Shown in pieces: positions 29,303-38,864 of a stretch of 44,673 nt of DNA. The position numbers and the translations under genes are program-made. The DNA lies in NCBI GenBank assembly GCA_947589505.1, contig CANQCF010000006.1, forward strand, positions 1 to 44,673, read 5' to 3'. Each line of letters begins with the position of its first letter. Positions within the stretch are counted from its first letter, which is position 1. The notes beneath the pieces were generated by a model. That model saw nothing but the letters and a program-made list of their open reading frames with translations. It did not search any database and was not told the DNA's origin. Origin of the DNA: an uncultured Acetatifactor sp. Its GTDB lineage: Bacteria > Bacillota > Clostridia > Lachnospirales > Lachnospiraceae.

Positions 29303-30568
29303 ATGGCGCTTAGCAAGAAGCCGGTCACGGGTATGAAGGATATTCTCCCCGAGGAGATGCGTATCCGGGATTATGTGATCGGGGTGATCAAGGAGACTTA
29401 CGGAAAGTTTGGATTTACTTCCATCGAGACCCCCTGCGTGGAAAACATTGCGAATCTGACGAGCAAGCAGGGCGGCGACAATGAGAAGCTGATCTTTAAG
29501 ATCTTAAAGCGCGGGGAGAAGCTGAACGTCGCGGCGGCGTCCACGGAGGAGGAAGTGGTGGACGGCGGGCTGCGGTATGATCTGACCGTCCCCCTGGTGC
29601 GCTTTTATTCCAATAATGCGGCAAATCTCCCGACTCCCTTTAAGGCCTTGCAGATAGGGAATGTCTGGAGGGCGGACAGGCCCCAGAGAGGGCGTTACCG
29701 CCAGTTTATGCAGTGCGATATCGATATCTTCGGAGAGCCCTCCAATTTGGCGGAGATTGAGCTGATCCTGGCGACGACCACGACCATCAGCCGTCTGGGT
29801 TTCCGAAATTTCCAGATCCGGCTCAACGACCGCCGCATCCTGAAGGCGATGGCGGCCTGGGCGGGCTTTGCGGAGAGCGATTTCGACGAGGTCTTCATCA
29901 CGCTGGACAAGATGGACAAGATCGGCGGGGAGGGCGTCCTTGCGGAATTATTGGAGAAGGGTTTTGGAGACGAGGCCCAATGCGGAAAGTATCTGGGGCT
30001 CTTTGACGAGATCCGGAAAGCGGAGGACGGGATCGCCTGTCTTAGGGAGAAGCTGGAAGGCTTCCTGGACGACGATGTGATGAATTCGTTCCAGGAGATC
30101 GTGGACAGCGTGAAGGCCACGAAGGCGGACACCTTTGAATTGGTGTTCGATCCTACGCTGGTGCGGGGGATGAGTTACTACACCGGACCCATCTTTGAGA
30201 TCGCCATGCCGGAGTTCGGCGGAAGCTGCGGAGGCGGCGGAAGATACGATAAGATGGTTGGAAAATTTACCGGGAACGACGTTCCGGCCTGCGGTTTTTC
30301 CATCGGCTTCGAGCGGATCGTCATGCTCCTGATGGAGAGCGGTTTCCAGATCCCGGAGATGCCGGAAAAGATCGCGTATCTTGTGGAGAAGGGCGTCGGC
30401 GGCGAGCGGCTCTGCCAGGTGATCGCCAAGGCCCAGGAGGAGCGGGCGGCGGGAAAACAGATCCTTGTGGCCCGCATGAACAAGAATAAAAAGTTCCAGA
30501 AGGATCAGCTCACGGCGGAGGGGTATTCGGATTTCGTGGAGATTTACAGGGATCCGCTGAAGAACTGA
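29303..30568 (+). CDS. hisS: Histidyl-tRNA synthetase
   Basis: The 421-residue class II enzyme charges tRNA-His in the cytoplasm. It shows motif 2 as VWRADRPQRGRYRQFMQCD, a histidine-specific loop (LVRGMSYYTGPIFEI), motif 3 (GFSIGFERIV) and a C-terminal anticodon-binding domain. The Met-Ser in the histidine loop stands where many bacterial enzymes have Leu-Asp, and the 'RGRYRQFMQCD' form resembles the type seen in eukaryotes and Bacteroidetes. It may represent a distinct subclass, a weak inference. ATG 29303 is the first in-frame Met. It begins the hisS-aspS gene pair common in Bacillota. Confidence 0.93.
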   Translation: MALSKKPVTGMKDILPEEMRIRDYVIGVIKETYGKFGFTSIETPCVENIANLTSKQGGDNEKLIFKILKRGEKLNVAAASTEEEVVDGGLRYDLTVPLVRFYSNNAANLPTPFKALQIGNVWRADRPQRGRYRQFMQCDIDIFGEPSNLAEIELILATTTTISRLGFRNFQIRLNDRRILKAMAAWAGFAESDFDEVFITLDKMDKIGGEGVLAELLEKGFGDEAQCGKYLGLFDEIRKAEDGIACLREKLEGFLDDDVMNSFQEIVDSVKATKADTFELVFDPTLVRGMSYYTGPIFEIAMPEFGGSCGGGGRYDKMVGKFTGNDVPACGFSIGFERIVMLLMESGFQIPEMPEKIAYLVEKGVGGERLCQVIAKAQEERAAGKQILVARMNKNKKFQKDQLTAEGYSDFVEIYRDPLKN

Positions 30569-30670
30569 TCCGGCAAAGAAGCCCGTCGTCTGTCCGAGGG
30601 ATATCTTTGACGGCTATGGAATATGGAAACCTTTTGAAAGAAAAGCAAGTCAGCAGAAGAAAAGGGCAGA

Positions 30671-30722
30671 ATGTAAGGCAAGGATATAAGGCAAGGATAT
30701 AAGGCAGAATATAAGGCAAGGG
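30671..30722 (+). repeat. Short tandem repeat between hisS and aspS
   Basis: AAGGCAAGGATAT is repeated about three to four times with variation in the 315-base gap. A GC-rich hairpin at 30817-30842 is the only other structure seen there; no terminator T-run or ORF was found, so hisS and aspS may be cotranscribed. Confidence 0.65.
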
Positions 30723-30816
30723 TTTACGACAAGGAAAAGGAAACTGAAAACAGGGGAAGAGCCTGAAAAAGGAATGACTAACAGATTCCAGGACAAAAAA
30801 GACTGCCAAAACAGGA

Positions 30817-30842
30817 TCCCGGGCGCAGCAGGCTGCCCGGGA
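30817..30842 (+). other. GC-rich hairpin upstream of aspS
   Basis: TCCCGGGC (30817-30824) pairs with GCCCGGGA (30835-30842) around a 10-base loop. No T-run follows, so it is not a usual terminator. It lies 42 bases ahead of aspS and could shape the leader or act as a processing site. Confidence 0.5.
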
Positions 30843-30883
30843 CCGGTAACAGCAGAGAGCAGGGCGGAATCGAAGGAGAGAAT

Positions 30884-32674
30884 ATGGCAGAGTCAATGAA
30901 AGGTTTAAGGAGAACGCATCGCTGCGGGGAGCTTTCCGCGGCCAATGCAGGTGAGACCGTCACCGTGATGGGATGGGTCCAGAAGCAGAGAAACAAGGGC
31001 GGGATCATATTTGTGGATCTGCGGGACCGCTCCGGTATCATACAGATCATTTTTGAAGAGAGCGAGTGCGGGACCGAGGCGTTTGAAAAGGCGGCGAAGC
31101 TCAGGAGCGAGTTTGTTGCCGCTGTTGTCGGGAAGGTGGCCCGCAGGGACGGGGCGGTGAACGAAAACCTGGCCACCGGCGAGATTGAAGTTCGGGCCGC
31201 AGAGATCCGGATTCTTTCCGAAGCGCAGACGCCCCCCTTCCCCATTGAGGAGGATTCCAAGACCAAGGAGGAACTGCGGCTGAAATACCGTTATCTGGAC
31301 CTGCGCAGGCCGGACATCCAGAAGAATCTGATCTTAAGGAGCAAAATTACTGCGGCGATCCGTTCTTTTCTGAGCGAGGAGGGCTTTTTGGAGATCGAGA
31401 CCCCGATCCTGAACAAGTCCACCCCCGAGGGCGCCAGGGATTATCTTGTGCCCAGCCGCGTACACCCCGGCAGCTTTTACGCGCTGCCCCAGTCCCCGCA
31501 GATCTTTAAGCAGTTATTGATGTGTTCCGGGTACGACCGGTATTATCAGATCGCCAGATGTTTCCGTGACGAGGATCTCCGGGCGGACCGGCAGCCCGAG
31601 TTCACCCAGGTGGACCTGGAGATGAGTTTTGTGACTGAGGAGGACGTGATGGACGCCACGGAGCGGATGGTGGCGAGAGTCTGCAGGGAGGCCAGCGGTC
31701 TGGAGGTGCCCCTGCCCTTAAAGCGCATGACCTGGAACGAAGCGATGAACCGTTTCGGCTCCGACAAGCCGGACACCCGGTTCGGCATGGAGCTCACGGA
31801 CGTATCTGAGGTGGTGAAAAACTGCGGCTTCGGCGTGTTCACCGGCGCGATTCAGGCGGGGGGCAGCGTCAGAGGAATCTGTGTAAAGGGCCAGGCGGAG
31901 ATGCCGAGAAAGAAGATCGACGCCCTGGTGGAGTTTGCGAAGGGCTATGGTGTGAAGGGTCTCGCCTACATGGGGATTCTGCCGGACGGGACTTATAAAT
32001 CTTCCTTTGCGAAGTTTATGACCGAGGAGGAGCTGAAGGCGCTTGCGGATGCCATGCAGGCGGAGCCCGGAGACCTGCTCCTGTTTGCGGCGGACCGGCT
32101 GAAGATCGTCTGGAACGTGCTGGGGGCGCTGCGCTGTGAGCTGGCCCGTCAGCTGGATCTGATCGACAACGATGCCTTTCACTTCCTCTGGGTGACGGAG
32201 TTCCCTCAATTTGAGTGGAGCGACGAGGAGGAGCGCTTTGTCGCCATGCATCATCCCTTTACCATGCCCATGGAGGAGGATCTGCCCCTTTTAGAGACGG
32301 ATCCGGGCGCAGTGCGGGCCAGAGCCTACGATATTGTGCTGAACGGCGTGGAGCTGGGCGGCGGGAGCGTCCGTATCTTCCAGGACGACGTGCAGGAGAG
32401 AATGTTCCGCGCCCTGGGCTTTACGGACGAAAAGGCCCATGAGCAGTTCGGGTTCCTTCTGGATGCGTTCCGGTACGGAGTGCCCCCTCACGCGGGACTG
32501 GCCATCGGGCTGGATCGGTTTGTTATGCTGCTTGTAAAGGCCGAGAGCATCCGCGAGGTGATCGCGTTCCCGAAGGTCAAGGACGCTTCCTGCCTGATGT
32601 CCGAATGCCCCGGGCCTGTGGATCCCGCGCAGTTGAAGGAACTCTGCCTGGAGACGGTTTCCGCGGAAGAATAA
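30884..32674 (+). CDS. aspS: Aspartyl-tRNA synthetase
   Basis: The 596-residue protein has the length and order of bacterial AspRS: N-terminal anticodon-binding OB fold (VTVMGWVQKQRNKGGIIFVD), class II core with motif 2 (ARCFRDEDLRADRQPEF), the inserted bacterial GAD domain (about residues 300-410), and motif 3 (GLAIGLDRFVML). It charges tRNA-Asp; whether it also charges tRNA-Asn cannot be decided here. ATG 30884 follows AAGGAGAGA. It is followed after nine bases by the phosphopantetheinyl transferase gene. Confidence 0.95.
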   Translation: MAESMKGLRRTHRCGELSAANAGETVTVMGWVQKQRNKGGIIFVDLRDRSGIIQIIFEESECGTEAFEKAAKLRSEFVAAVVGKVARRDGAVNENLATGEIEVRAAEIRILSEAQTPPFPIEEDSKTKEELRLKYRYLDLRRPDIQKNLILRSKITAAIRSFLSEEGFLEIETPILNKSTPEGARDYLVPSRVHPGSFYALPQSPQIFKQLLMCSGYDRYYQIARCFRDEDLRADRQPEFTQVDLEMSFVTEEDVMDATERMVARVCREASGLEVPLPLKRMTWNEAMNRFGSDKPDTRFGMELTDVSEVVKNCGFGVFTGAIQAGGSVRGICVKGQAEMPRKKIDALVEFAKGYGVKGLAYMGILPDGTYKSSFAKFMTEEELKALADAMQAEPGDLLLFAADRLKIVWNVLGALRCELARQLDLIDNDAFHFLWVTEFPQFEWSDEEERFVAMHHPFTMPMEEDLPLLETDPGAVRARAYDIVLNGVELGGGSVRIFQDDVQERMFRALGFTDEKAHEQFGFLLDAFRYGVPPHAGLAIGLDRFVMLLVKAESIREVIAFPKVKDASCLMSECPGPVDPAQLKELCLETVSAEE

Positions 32675-32683
32675 AGGCGTTTT

Positions 32684-33511
32684 ATGTGGGAAAAATATTA
32701 TCTGCTGGACCTTAGTGTCTTAAAAGATGACGGCATGGAACCGTCAAAACAGTGTGCCATGAAAAAAGAGATGGAGGCGCTTCTGGACAGGGAGCGCCTT
32801 CTTAAATACCGCCGGAAACAGGGAACGGGCGCGCTGCAGAGCCTTGGCGCGGGTCTGCTGATCCAGCTGGCCCTTGACGAATACGGGAGGGACGAGGGCG
32901 AACTGCCGACGCGGGAGACGGAGGGCCTCACAGAGCAGTGTCTGCGGAGGAATACGCCTCAGACGGCCCTGGAAGCCTTGCGGGGAAAGCGGCCCATAGA
33001 GGCGGTCTATCGCTATGGTTCTGAGGGAAAACCTTATTTTCAGGAGATTCCGCTGTATTTCAGCCTGTCCCACTCCGGGGACGCGGTCTTTCTCGCGATG
33101 TCCCAGCGGGAAGTCGGAGCGGACATCCAGACTGTCACGAAGGCGGACTGGGAGAGCCTGGCAAAGAGATTCTACGGGAAACAAGATCTGGAATGGATGG
33201 GGAGCTGCGGAGACCCCTCGGTTTCAGAAAAAGATAACTGCCCTGAAAACCTGGATGCACAGGAGAAGTTTTATCGGCTCTGGACAAAGAAGGAAGCCTA
33301 CGGAAAGCTGACCGGGGAAGGGGTTTCCAAGTATCTTGACAGGGAAGTTCCCGGGGAAGAGCAGGGAATCGACTGGAACTGCGGCAGGCTGGCGCTGGGA
33401 GAGCAGGTTTATTTCCTGGCCGTGTGCGGGAGAAGAAGCTGCGGAGAGACGGCGAAAAATCAGGCAGCGCAGGAGGTGTCTGAGATGGCAGAAGAAAAGG
33501 CAGAAACATAG
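32684..33511 (+). CDS. 4'-phosphopantetheinyl transferase, Sfp type
   Basis: The 275-residue protein has the Sfp signature: PLYFSLSHSGD, the metal-binding VGADIQ (near residue 145; VG.D.E/Q) and FYRLWTKKEAYGK (near residue 200; W..KEA..K). It transfers the phosphopantetheine arm of coenzyme A to a carrier protein. Sfp-type enzymes act on fatty-acid, polyketide or non-ribosomal peptide carriers. No carrier-protein gene lies in this window. It starts 9 bases after aspS and so is likely cotranscribed. The 141 bases to the next gene are A-rich and hold no structure. The last 15-20 residues are charged and variable. Confidence 0.85.
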   Translation: MWEKYYLLDLSVLKDDGMEPSKQCAMKKEMEALLDRERLLKYRRKQGTGALQSLGAGLLIQLALDEYGRDEGELPTRETEGLTEQCLRRNTPQTALEALRGKRPIEAVYRYGSEGKPYFQEIPLYFSLSHSGDAVFLAMSQREVGADIQTVTKADWESLAKRFYGKQDLEWMGSCGDPSVSEKDNCPENLDAQEKFYRLWTKKEAYGKLTGEGVSKYLDREVPGEEQGIDWNCGRLALGEQVYFLAVCGRRSCGETAKNQAAQEVSEMAEEKAET

Positions 33512-33652
33512 ATCGGAAGGCAGGACGGTTGGAAAAAAGAAAAAAGAGACGCGAAAACGCCGCAGAACCGTCAGACCGGAGCAGAACCAAACAGAGGGAA
33601 AGACGGAACAGAGGAAGATAAGACAGGACAGAGAAAGACAGAGGACTCAAGA

Positions 33653-35464
33653 ATGAAGCGATTGTTTGTTTATCTGAGGGATTATAAGAAGGAGTGCGTT
33701 CTGGCGCCGCTGTTTAAGCTGCTGGAGGCCGCCTTTGAACTTCTGGTGCCGTTAGTCATGGCAAATATCATCGACGTCGGCATCGCGAACCAGGACAAGG
33801 GCTATATTCTGAAGATGGGGCTCTGCCTGATCGGGCTGGCCCTGGTGGGTCTGGCGTCCTCTGTGACTGCCCAGTTTTTTGCGGCAAAGGCGGCGGTGGG
33901 ATTTTCCACAAAGCTCCGGGCGGCGCTCTTTGGACATATCGAGGATCTCAGCTTTACGGACATGGACCGGGCCGGAACCTCCACCATGATCACGCGGCTG
34001 ACCAGCGACATCAATCAGGTGCAGTCCGGCGTGAACATGACGCTCCGGCTGTTCCTTCGGTCCCCCATTATCGTGTTCGGCGCCATGATCATGGCGTTTA
34101 CCATCGACGTCAGGATGGCGATGATCTTTGTGGTGACGATCCCGGCCCTGGCGGTGGTGGTGTTCGGCATCATGCTGGTGACCATGCCCCTCTATAAAAA
34201 AGTGCAGAGCGGGCTGGACAGGACGCTGGGCATCACCCGGGAGAATCTCACCGGCGTCCGGGTGATCCGCGCTTTCCACCAGGAGGAGACGGAGGAAAAG
34301 CGGTTCCAGGAGAGCAACCAGGCCCTGACCAACATGCAGATGTTCGTGGGGAAGATCAGCGCCTGCATGAATCCGGTCACATATATCATCGTAAACGCCG
34401 CCGTGATGGTCCTGATCTATAAGGGGGCGCTGAAGGTCAATCTGGGCGAGCTCACCCAGGGCCAGGTGGTGGCGATCCTGAACTATATGTCCCAAATTTT
34501 GATAGAGCTGGTGAAGCTGGCAAACCTGATCATTCTGATGACGAAGGCCATGGCCTGCGCGGACCGTGTCGCCGCCGTCTTTACCATCGGCGGGGAGAGC
34601 GAAAAACAGCGGGATGCAGGAGAGCAGACAGGGCTGAAGGCAGACTTAAAAGCGGGCGCGGACCATGAGAAACTGACAGAACGACAAACAGGCATTGGCA
34701 CTGGAGAAAAAGCAGACTTCCCCTACCTGTCCTTCGAACATGTTTCCCTGACCTACCGGGGGGCCGGTGAAAAGACCCTGGAGGACATCAACTTCACGGT
34801 GGACAGGGGGGATACGGTGGGGATTATCGGCGGCACCGGCTCCGGAAAGACCTCCCTGGTGAACCTGATCCCGGGCTTTTATCCGGCGACGGAGGGAAGA
34901 ATTCTTTTAGAAGGGAAAGATTTAAAGGAATATGACGAGAACGCCCTTCGGAGCCGCATGGGCGTGGTGCCCCAGAAGGCGGCGCTCTTTGCGGGAACGA
35001 TCCGCTCGAATCTTCTCTGGGGAAAGCCTGATGCCTCGGAGGAAGAGCTGTGGCGGGCGCTGGAGCTGGCCCAGGCGAAGGAGATCGTAGAAGGAAAAGA
35101 AGGCAGGCTGGACGCAGAGGTGGCCCAGAACGGCCGGAACCTCTCCGGCGGGCAAAAGCAAAGGCTGACCATCGCCAGGGCTCTGGTGCGGGATCCGGAG
35201 ATCCTGATCCTGGACGACAGCGCTTCGGCACTGGACTATGCGACGGACGCAAAACTCCGGCAGTCTCTCAGGAGCCTGGAGGACAGGACCACCACTTTCA
35301 TCGTGTCCCAGAGGGCGTCCAGCATCCGGCACGCGGACAAGATCCTTGTCCTGGACGACGGAAAGCTGGCGGGCATGGGAACCCATGAGGAACTCCTGAG
35401 AGACTGCCAGGTGTACCAGGAGATCTATTATTCCCAGTATCCCGAAGAGAGGAGGAGCAGATAG
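33653..35464 (+). CDS. ABC exporter half-transporter, degenerate-site subunit
   Basis: The 603-residue protein has a six-helix type IV exporter domain (about residues 1-310), a charged linker (about 315-355, E/K/G-rich), and a nucleotide-binding domain. Walker A is GGTGSGKTS (about 392-400) and the signature is a normal NLSGGQKQR. The Walker B end is ILILDDSAS, with Asp in place of the catalytic Glu, and the H-loop is FIVSQRASS with Gln in place of His. These changes mark the degenerate partner of a heterodimeric exporter such as BmrC/LmrC or TM287. The next gene supplies the normal Glu and His but a non-consensus signature. ATG 33653. Substrate is unknown (drug, lipid or peptide). Confidence 0.9.
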   Translation: MKRLFVYLRDYKKECVLAPLFKLLEAAFELLVPLVMANIIDVGIANQDKGYILKMGLCLIGLALVGLASSVTAQFFAAKAAVGFSTKLRAALFGHIEDLSFTDMDRAGTSTMITRLTSDINQVQSGVNMTLRLFLRSPIIVFGAMIMAFTIDVRMAMIFVVTIPALAVVVFGIMLVTMPLYKKVQSGLDRTLGITRENLTGVRVIRAFHQEETEEKRFQESNQALTNMQMFVGKISACMNPVTYIIVNAAVMVLIYKGALKVNLGELTQGQVVAILNYMSQILIELVKLANLIILMTKAMACADRVAAVFTIGGESEKQRDAGEQTGLKADLKAGADHEKLTERQTGIGTGEKADFPYLSFEHVSLTYRGAGEKTLEDINFTVDRGDTVGIIGGTGSGKTSLVNLIPGFYPATEGRILLEGKDLKEYDENALRSRMGVVPQKAALFAGTIRSNLLWGKPDASEEELWRALELAQAKEIVEGKEGRLDAEVAQNGRNLSGGQKQRLTIARALVRDPEILILDDSASALDYATDAKLRQSLRSLEDRTTTFIVSQRASSIRHADKILVLDDGKLAGMGTHEELLRDCQVYQEIYYSQYPEERRSR

Positions 35465-37222
35465 ATGGCGAAGAATGTCGTTTCCCCGGATAAGAAAACT
35501 ACCTGGAAGAAGACGATGCACTATATCGGAAAGTATAAGTTTATGGCGCTTCTCTCCCTGCTCCTGGCCGCTGTGACCGTGGCGCTGACTCTTTACATTC
35601 CGATTTTGACCGGCGACGCGGTGGACCTGATGATCGACGTCGGACTGGTGGACCTGGCGGGGATCCTGAAGATCGTGAAAAAGATCGGCGTTGCCGTGAT
35701 CCTCACGGCGCTGGCCCAGTGGGTCATGAATACCTGCAACAATTACATCTGTTACCATGTGGTGCAGGACGTAAGAAAGGAAGCCTTCGCAAAGATCGAG
35801 ATCCTGCCCCTGAGCTATCTGGACGCCCACGCGGCGGGGGATGTGGTGAGCCGCGTCATCGCGGACGTGGACACCCTGGCGGACGGGCTCCTCATGGGCT
35901 TTACCCAGCTGTTTACCGGCGTGCTCACCATCGGAGGCACCCTGATCTTTATGCTGATCTACAACATTCCCATCACCCTGGTGGTGGTCTGCATCACGCC
36001 CCTGTCCTTCCTGGTGGCAAAATTTATCGCCACCAGGACCCACGATATGTTCCTGGAACAGAGTAAGACCAGGGGAGAGCAGACCGCCCTCATTGAAGAG
36101 ATGGTGGGGAGCCAGAAGATTGTCAGGACCTTCTCCCGGGAACAGGCGGTGAAGGAGCAGTTTGGGGAGATCAACGAGAGGCTGCAGAAGTGTTCCCTGA
36201 AGGCCATCTTTTTCTCCTCCCTGACAAATCCCTGCACCCGGTTTGTCAACAGTATCGTATATGCGGGGGTGGGGATCTTCGGCGCGTTCTTTGCCGTGGG
36301 CGGCGGGATCACCGTGGGCAGGCTGTCCTGTTTCCTGAGCTATGCAAACCAGTACACGAAACCCTTCAACGAGATCTCCGGGGTGATCACGGAACTTCAG
36401 AACGCTTTCGCCTGCGCGGCCAGGGTGTTCGCCCTGATCGACCAGGAGCCCCAGACGCCGGAGGATGCGGACGCGGTGGTCCTGGAACAGGCGAAGGGGA
36501 GAGTGGAGCTGGAAGACGTCTGCTTCAGCTATGTGCCGGACCGGAAGCTGATCGAAAACCTGAACCTGAAGGTGCGGCCGGGACAGAGAGTGGCCATCGT
36601 GGGCCCTACCGGCTGCGGAAAGACCACGGTGATCAACCTGCTCATGCGATTCTATGATGTGGACCGGGGGAGCATATCGGTGGACGGCACGGATATCCGG
36701 CATCTGACCCGGGGATCCCTGCGGACCAACTATGGCATGGTTCTCCAGGAGACCTGGCTGCGGGGCGGCAGCATCCTGGACAATATCCGGATGGGCAGGC
36801 CGGAGGCCACGGAGGAAGAGGCCGTCGCCGCCGCAAAGGCGGCCCATGCCCACAGCTTTATCAAGCGCCTTCCCCAGGGGTATCACACGGTCATCACGGA
36901 GGACGGCGGCAGCCTGTCCCAGGGGCAGAAACAGCTTCTCTGCATCGCCAGGGTGATGCTTTGTCTGCCGCCCATGCTGATCCTGGACGAAGCCACGTCC
37001 TCCATCGACACCCGGACGGAGATGAAGATCCAGAACGCGTTTGCGAAGATGATGGAGGGGCGGACCAGCTTCATCGTGGCCCACAGGCTCTCCACCATCC
37101 GGGAGGCGGATATCATCCTCGTCATGAAGGACGGAAACATCATCGAGCAGGGCGACCACGAGAGTCTGCTGGCCCGGAACGGCTTCTACGCGAATCTGTA
37201 CAACAGCCAGTTTGCGGGGTAA
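35465..37222 (+). CDS. ABC exporter half-transporter, consensus-site subunit
   Basis: The 585-residue partner of the preceding gene begins at the base directly after its stop (TAG then ATG), with GAGGAGGAGCAG in the preceding gene as ribosome binding site. It has six helices and a nucleotide-binding domain with GPTGCGKTT (Walker A, about 379-387), LILDEATSS (catalytic Glu), FIVAHRLST (His) and the altered signature LSQGQ in place of LSGGQ. The two subunits give one full ATP site (this Walker A/B with the partner's LSGGQ) and one degenerate site (the partner's Walker A/B with LSQGQ). This matches known heterodimeric multidrug exporters. Confidence 0.92.
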   Translation: MAKNVVSPDKKTTWKKTMHYIGKYKFMALLSLLLAAVTVALTLYIPILTGDAVDLMIDVGLVDLAGILKIVKKIGVAVILTALAQWVMNTCNNYICYHVVQDVRKEAFAKIEILPLSYLDAHAAGDVVSRVIADVDTLADGLLMGFTQLFTGVLTIGGTLIFMLIYNIPITLVVVCITPLSFLVAKFIATRTHDMFLEQSKTRGEQTALIEEMVGSQKIVRTFSREQAVKEQFGEINERLQKCSLKAIFFSSLTNPCTRFVNSIVYAGVGIFGAFFAVGGGITVGRLSCFLSYANQYTKPFNEISGVITELQNAFACAARVFALIDQEPQTPEDADAVVLEQAKGRVELEDVCFSYVPDRKLIENLNLKVRPGQRVAIVGPTGCGKTTVINLLMRFYDVDRGSISVDGTDIRHLTRGSLRTNYGMVLQETWLRGGSILDNIRMGRPEATEEEAVAAAKAAHAHSFIKRLPQGYHTVITEDGGSLSQGQKQLLCIARVMLCLPPMLILDEATSSIDTRTEMKIQNAFAKMMEGRTSFIVAHRLSTIREADIILVMKDGNIIEQGDHESLLARNGFYANLYNSQFAG

Positions 37223-37296
37223 AGGAGGAAGACGGCCCCGGGGCGAACTTCGAAGGGCTTCCGCGCATAGAATAAGAAAAACGGGGAGGCTCTTTT

Positions 37297-37821
37297 ATGG
37301 CTTTGATCGTTTTGGATGCGGGGCACGGCGGTGAGGATTTCGGCGCCTTCTATCAGGGACGGCGGGAGAAGGACGACACGCTGGCGCTGGCTCTGGCGGT
37401 GGGCGCTGTCTTAGAGAACAGGGGACAGGAGGTCTATTACACCCGAACAACGGATATCTATGAGGCTCCGGCCCAGAAAGCCCTGGAGGGCAATCAGGTG
37501 GGAGCGGATTACTTTGTATCCATACACCGCAATTCCAGCCCCTACCCGAACCAGTACAGCGGTGTGGTGACACTGGTGTACGACCGAAACGGCGCGGCGG
37601 CGAGAATGGCGCGGAACATCAGCGAAGAGTTGGAGAGAGTGGGCTTTGCGGATCAGGGCCTGCAGGAGAGGAGAGATCTCGCGGTGCTGCATCAGACAGT
37701 CATGCCGGCTCTGCTGGTGGAAGTGGGATTTCTCAACACGGACCGGGACAACGCCCTTCTGGACCAGCGGTTTGATGAGACTGCGGACGCCATCGCCGAG
37801 GGGATCCTGAAAAGTCTTTAA
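37297..37821 (+). CDS. N-acetylmuramoyl-L-alanine amidase domain protein, no signal peptide
   Basis: The 174-residue protein is just the Amidase_3 domain: DAGHGGEDFG (zinc His), the Glu of RREKDD, SIHRNSS (zinc His) and LVEVGFLNT (catalytic Glu). It begins MALIVLDAGHGG, so it has no signal peptide, membrane span or wall-binding repeat. Its substrate is outside the membrane, so it must be released by lysis, by a non-classical route, or during sporulation within the mother cell. ATG 37297 follows GGGGAGG. It resembles the compact spore-type amidases in size. A terminator follows. Confidence 0.88.
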   Translation: MALIVLDAGHGGEDFGAFYQGRREKDDTLALALAVGAVLENRGQEVYYTRTTDIYEAPAQKALEGNQVGADYFVSIHRNSSPYPNQYSGVVTLVYDRNGAAARMARNISEELERVGFADQGLQERRDLAVLHQTVMPALLVEVGFLNTDRDNALLDQRFDETADAIAEGILKSL

Positions 37822-37843
37822 AGAAAAAAAGTCTGTAAAAAAT

Positions 37844-37886
37844 AAGCCCGTGGATGCGGCTCTGAGGCCGTCCGGCGGGCTTTTTT
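37844..37886 (+). terminator. Terminator after the second amidase
   Basis: AAGCCCG (37844-37850) pairs with CGGGCTT (37876-37882), enclosing a second stem GCGGC/GCCGT, and is followed by T residues (37881-37886). It separates the + strand operon from the convergent two-component genes. Confidence 0.85.
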
Positions 37887-37995
37887 GATGTAGAAAGAAC
37901 ACGCGCCGTAATGTGTGTGAAAGCGCGCGGCAGGGAGAACGAACGGCGCGGCGCAGACTACGGCAGCGGAACTTAGTCATGGCATGTGCCAGGGA

Positions 37996-38862
37996 TCAGT
38001 TGGGAGGCGCCATCATGGTGGACAACTTCTGCCGAAGTTCTTCCTCGGCGGCTCCGTCGTCGTATTCCTCCAGGTGGGACTGGATCGTCTCACAGAATTT
38101 CTGGATGTCGGGGGGCAGGAGATAGCCCTGAAGATCCTCCAGTTTTTTGGAAGCCTCGTGAACCCGGAAGTTTTCCAGATCGTTCAGAACGCGTTTCAGC
38201 CATGCAAAGATGTCCCGGTTGGAGATGGGAAGCTTTGTGACAGTCTCCTCATGGATAAAGCGCTCCAGAATCTTCACCACCCTCTCCAGCATACGAAGAG
38301 CAGTCTGGGGGTCTTCATTTTTCAGCCGGAACCGGGCGTTCTGCAGGCGGCCGGAGATCTCTTCATCAATCTTAAAGTGCAGAATCTCATCCAGTTTGGT
38401 GATGGCGTTTTTGATGCTGCCGTCCCGGATCTCCGCCTCCACATCCTTGACCTTTTCGTAGATTTCGCTTTCTTTTACTTCTATGACGCCCGCCCTTTTT
38501 AAGGTCCGGATGATCCGCTCCTGCAGATCCTCGGTTTTGAAAGGCTTTAAGACGTAGTCGAAGGCCCCCAGCCGGGAGCTCTCCAGGATACTTTCCTTGT
38601 CCTGTTTGGAGGTCAGCATGATCACCGGGATATTGGCGCCGTTCTCCATGGTGCGGATCTCTTTCAGCGTCTCGATGCCATCCTTCAGCGCCATCTGGAT
38701 GTCCAGGAGGATCAGGTCGGGCCGGGCGGTCTTGAGGTACTGTATGGCTCTAAAGCCGGAATTCATGGTGATGATCTCATATTTTGTCTTGAGTTCCTGC
38801 TCTATGGTCGCGAGATTGATGATATTGTCGTCCACGGCCAGAATGCGAAGTTTGTTTTCCAT
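37996..38862 (-). CDS. Response regulator with helical output tail
   Basis: The 288-residue protein starts with a receiver domain (about residues 4-122): the acidic pair DD11-12, phospho-acceptor D54 (LILLDIQM), T84 and K106 (YVLKPF). The remaining residues have no DNA-binding or cyclase domain. They are helical, with two related stretches: about 150-195 (AITKLDEIL...) and about 223-282 (NDLENFRVHEASKKLEDLQ). The second matches the C-terminal tail of the histidine kinase next to it at 20 of 60 positions without gaps. The start is 2 bases after the kinase stop (translation coupling). The function is probably a protein-interaction output, as an intermediary in the phosphorelay. Confidence 0.88.
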   Translation of the reverse strand: MENKLRILAVDDNIINLATIEQELKTKYEIITMNSGFRAIQYLKTARPDLILLDIQMALKDGIETLKEIRTMENGANIPVIMLTSKQDKESILESSRLGAFDYVLKPFKTEDLQERIIRTLKRAGVIEVKESEIYEKVKDVEAEIRDGSIKNAITKLDEILHFKIDEEISGRLQNARFRLKNEDPQTALRMLERVVKILERFIHEETVTKLPISNRDIFAWLKRVLNDLENFRVHEASKKLEDLQGYLLPPDIQKFCETIQSHLEEYDDGAAEEELRQKLSTMMAPPN

Positions 38863-38864
38863 CT

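Noticed and set aside
34922..37159. A 745-residue - strand ORF opposite the two ABC genes
   Set aside because: It is the shadow of GC-rich codons. The + strand encodes clear ABC exporter motifs in the same place, and the - strand product is His/Asp-rich with no domain.
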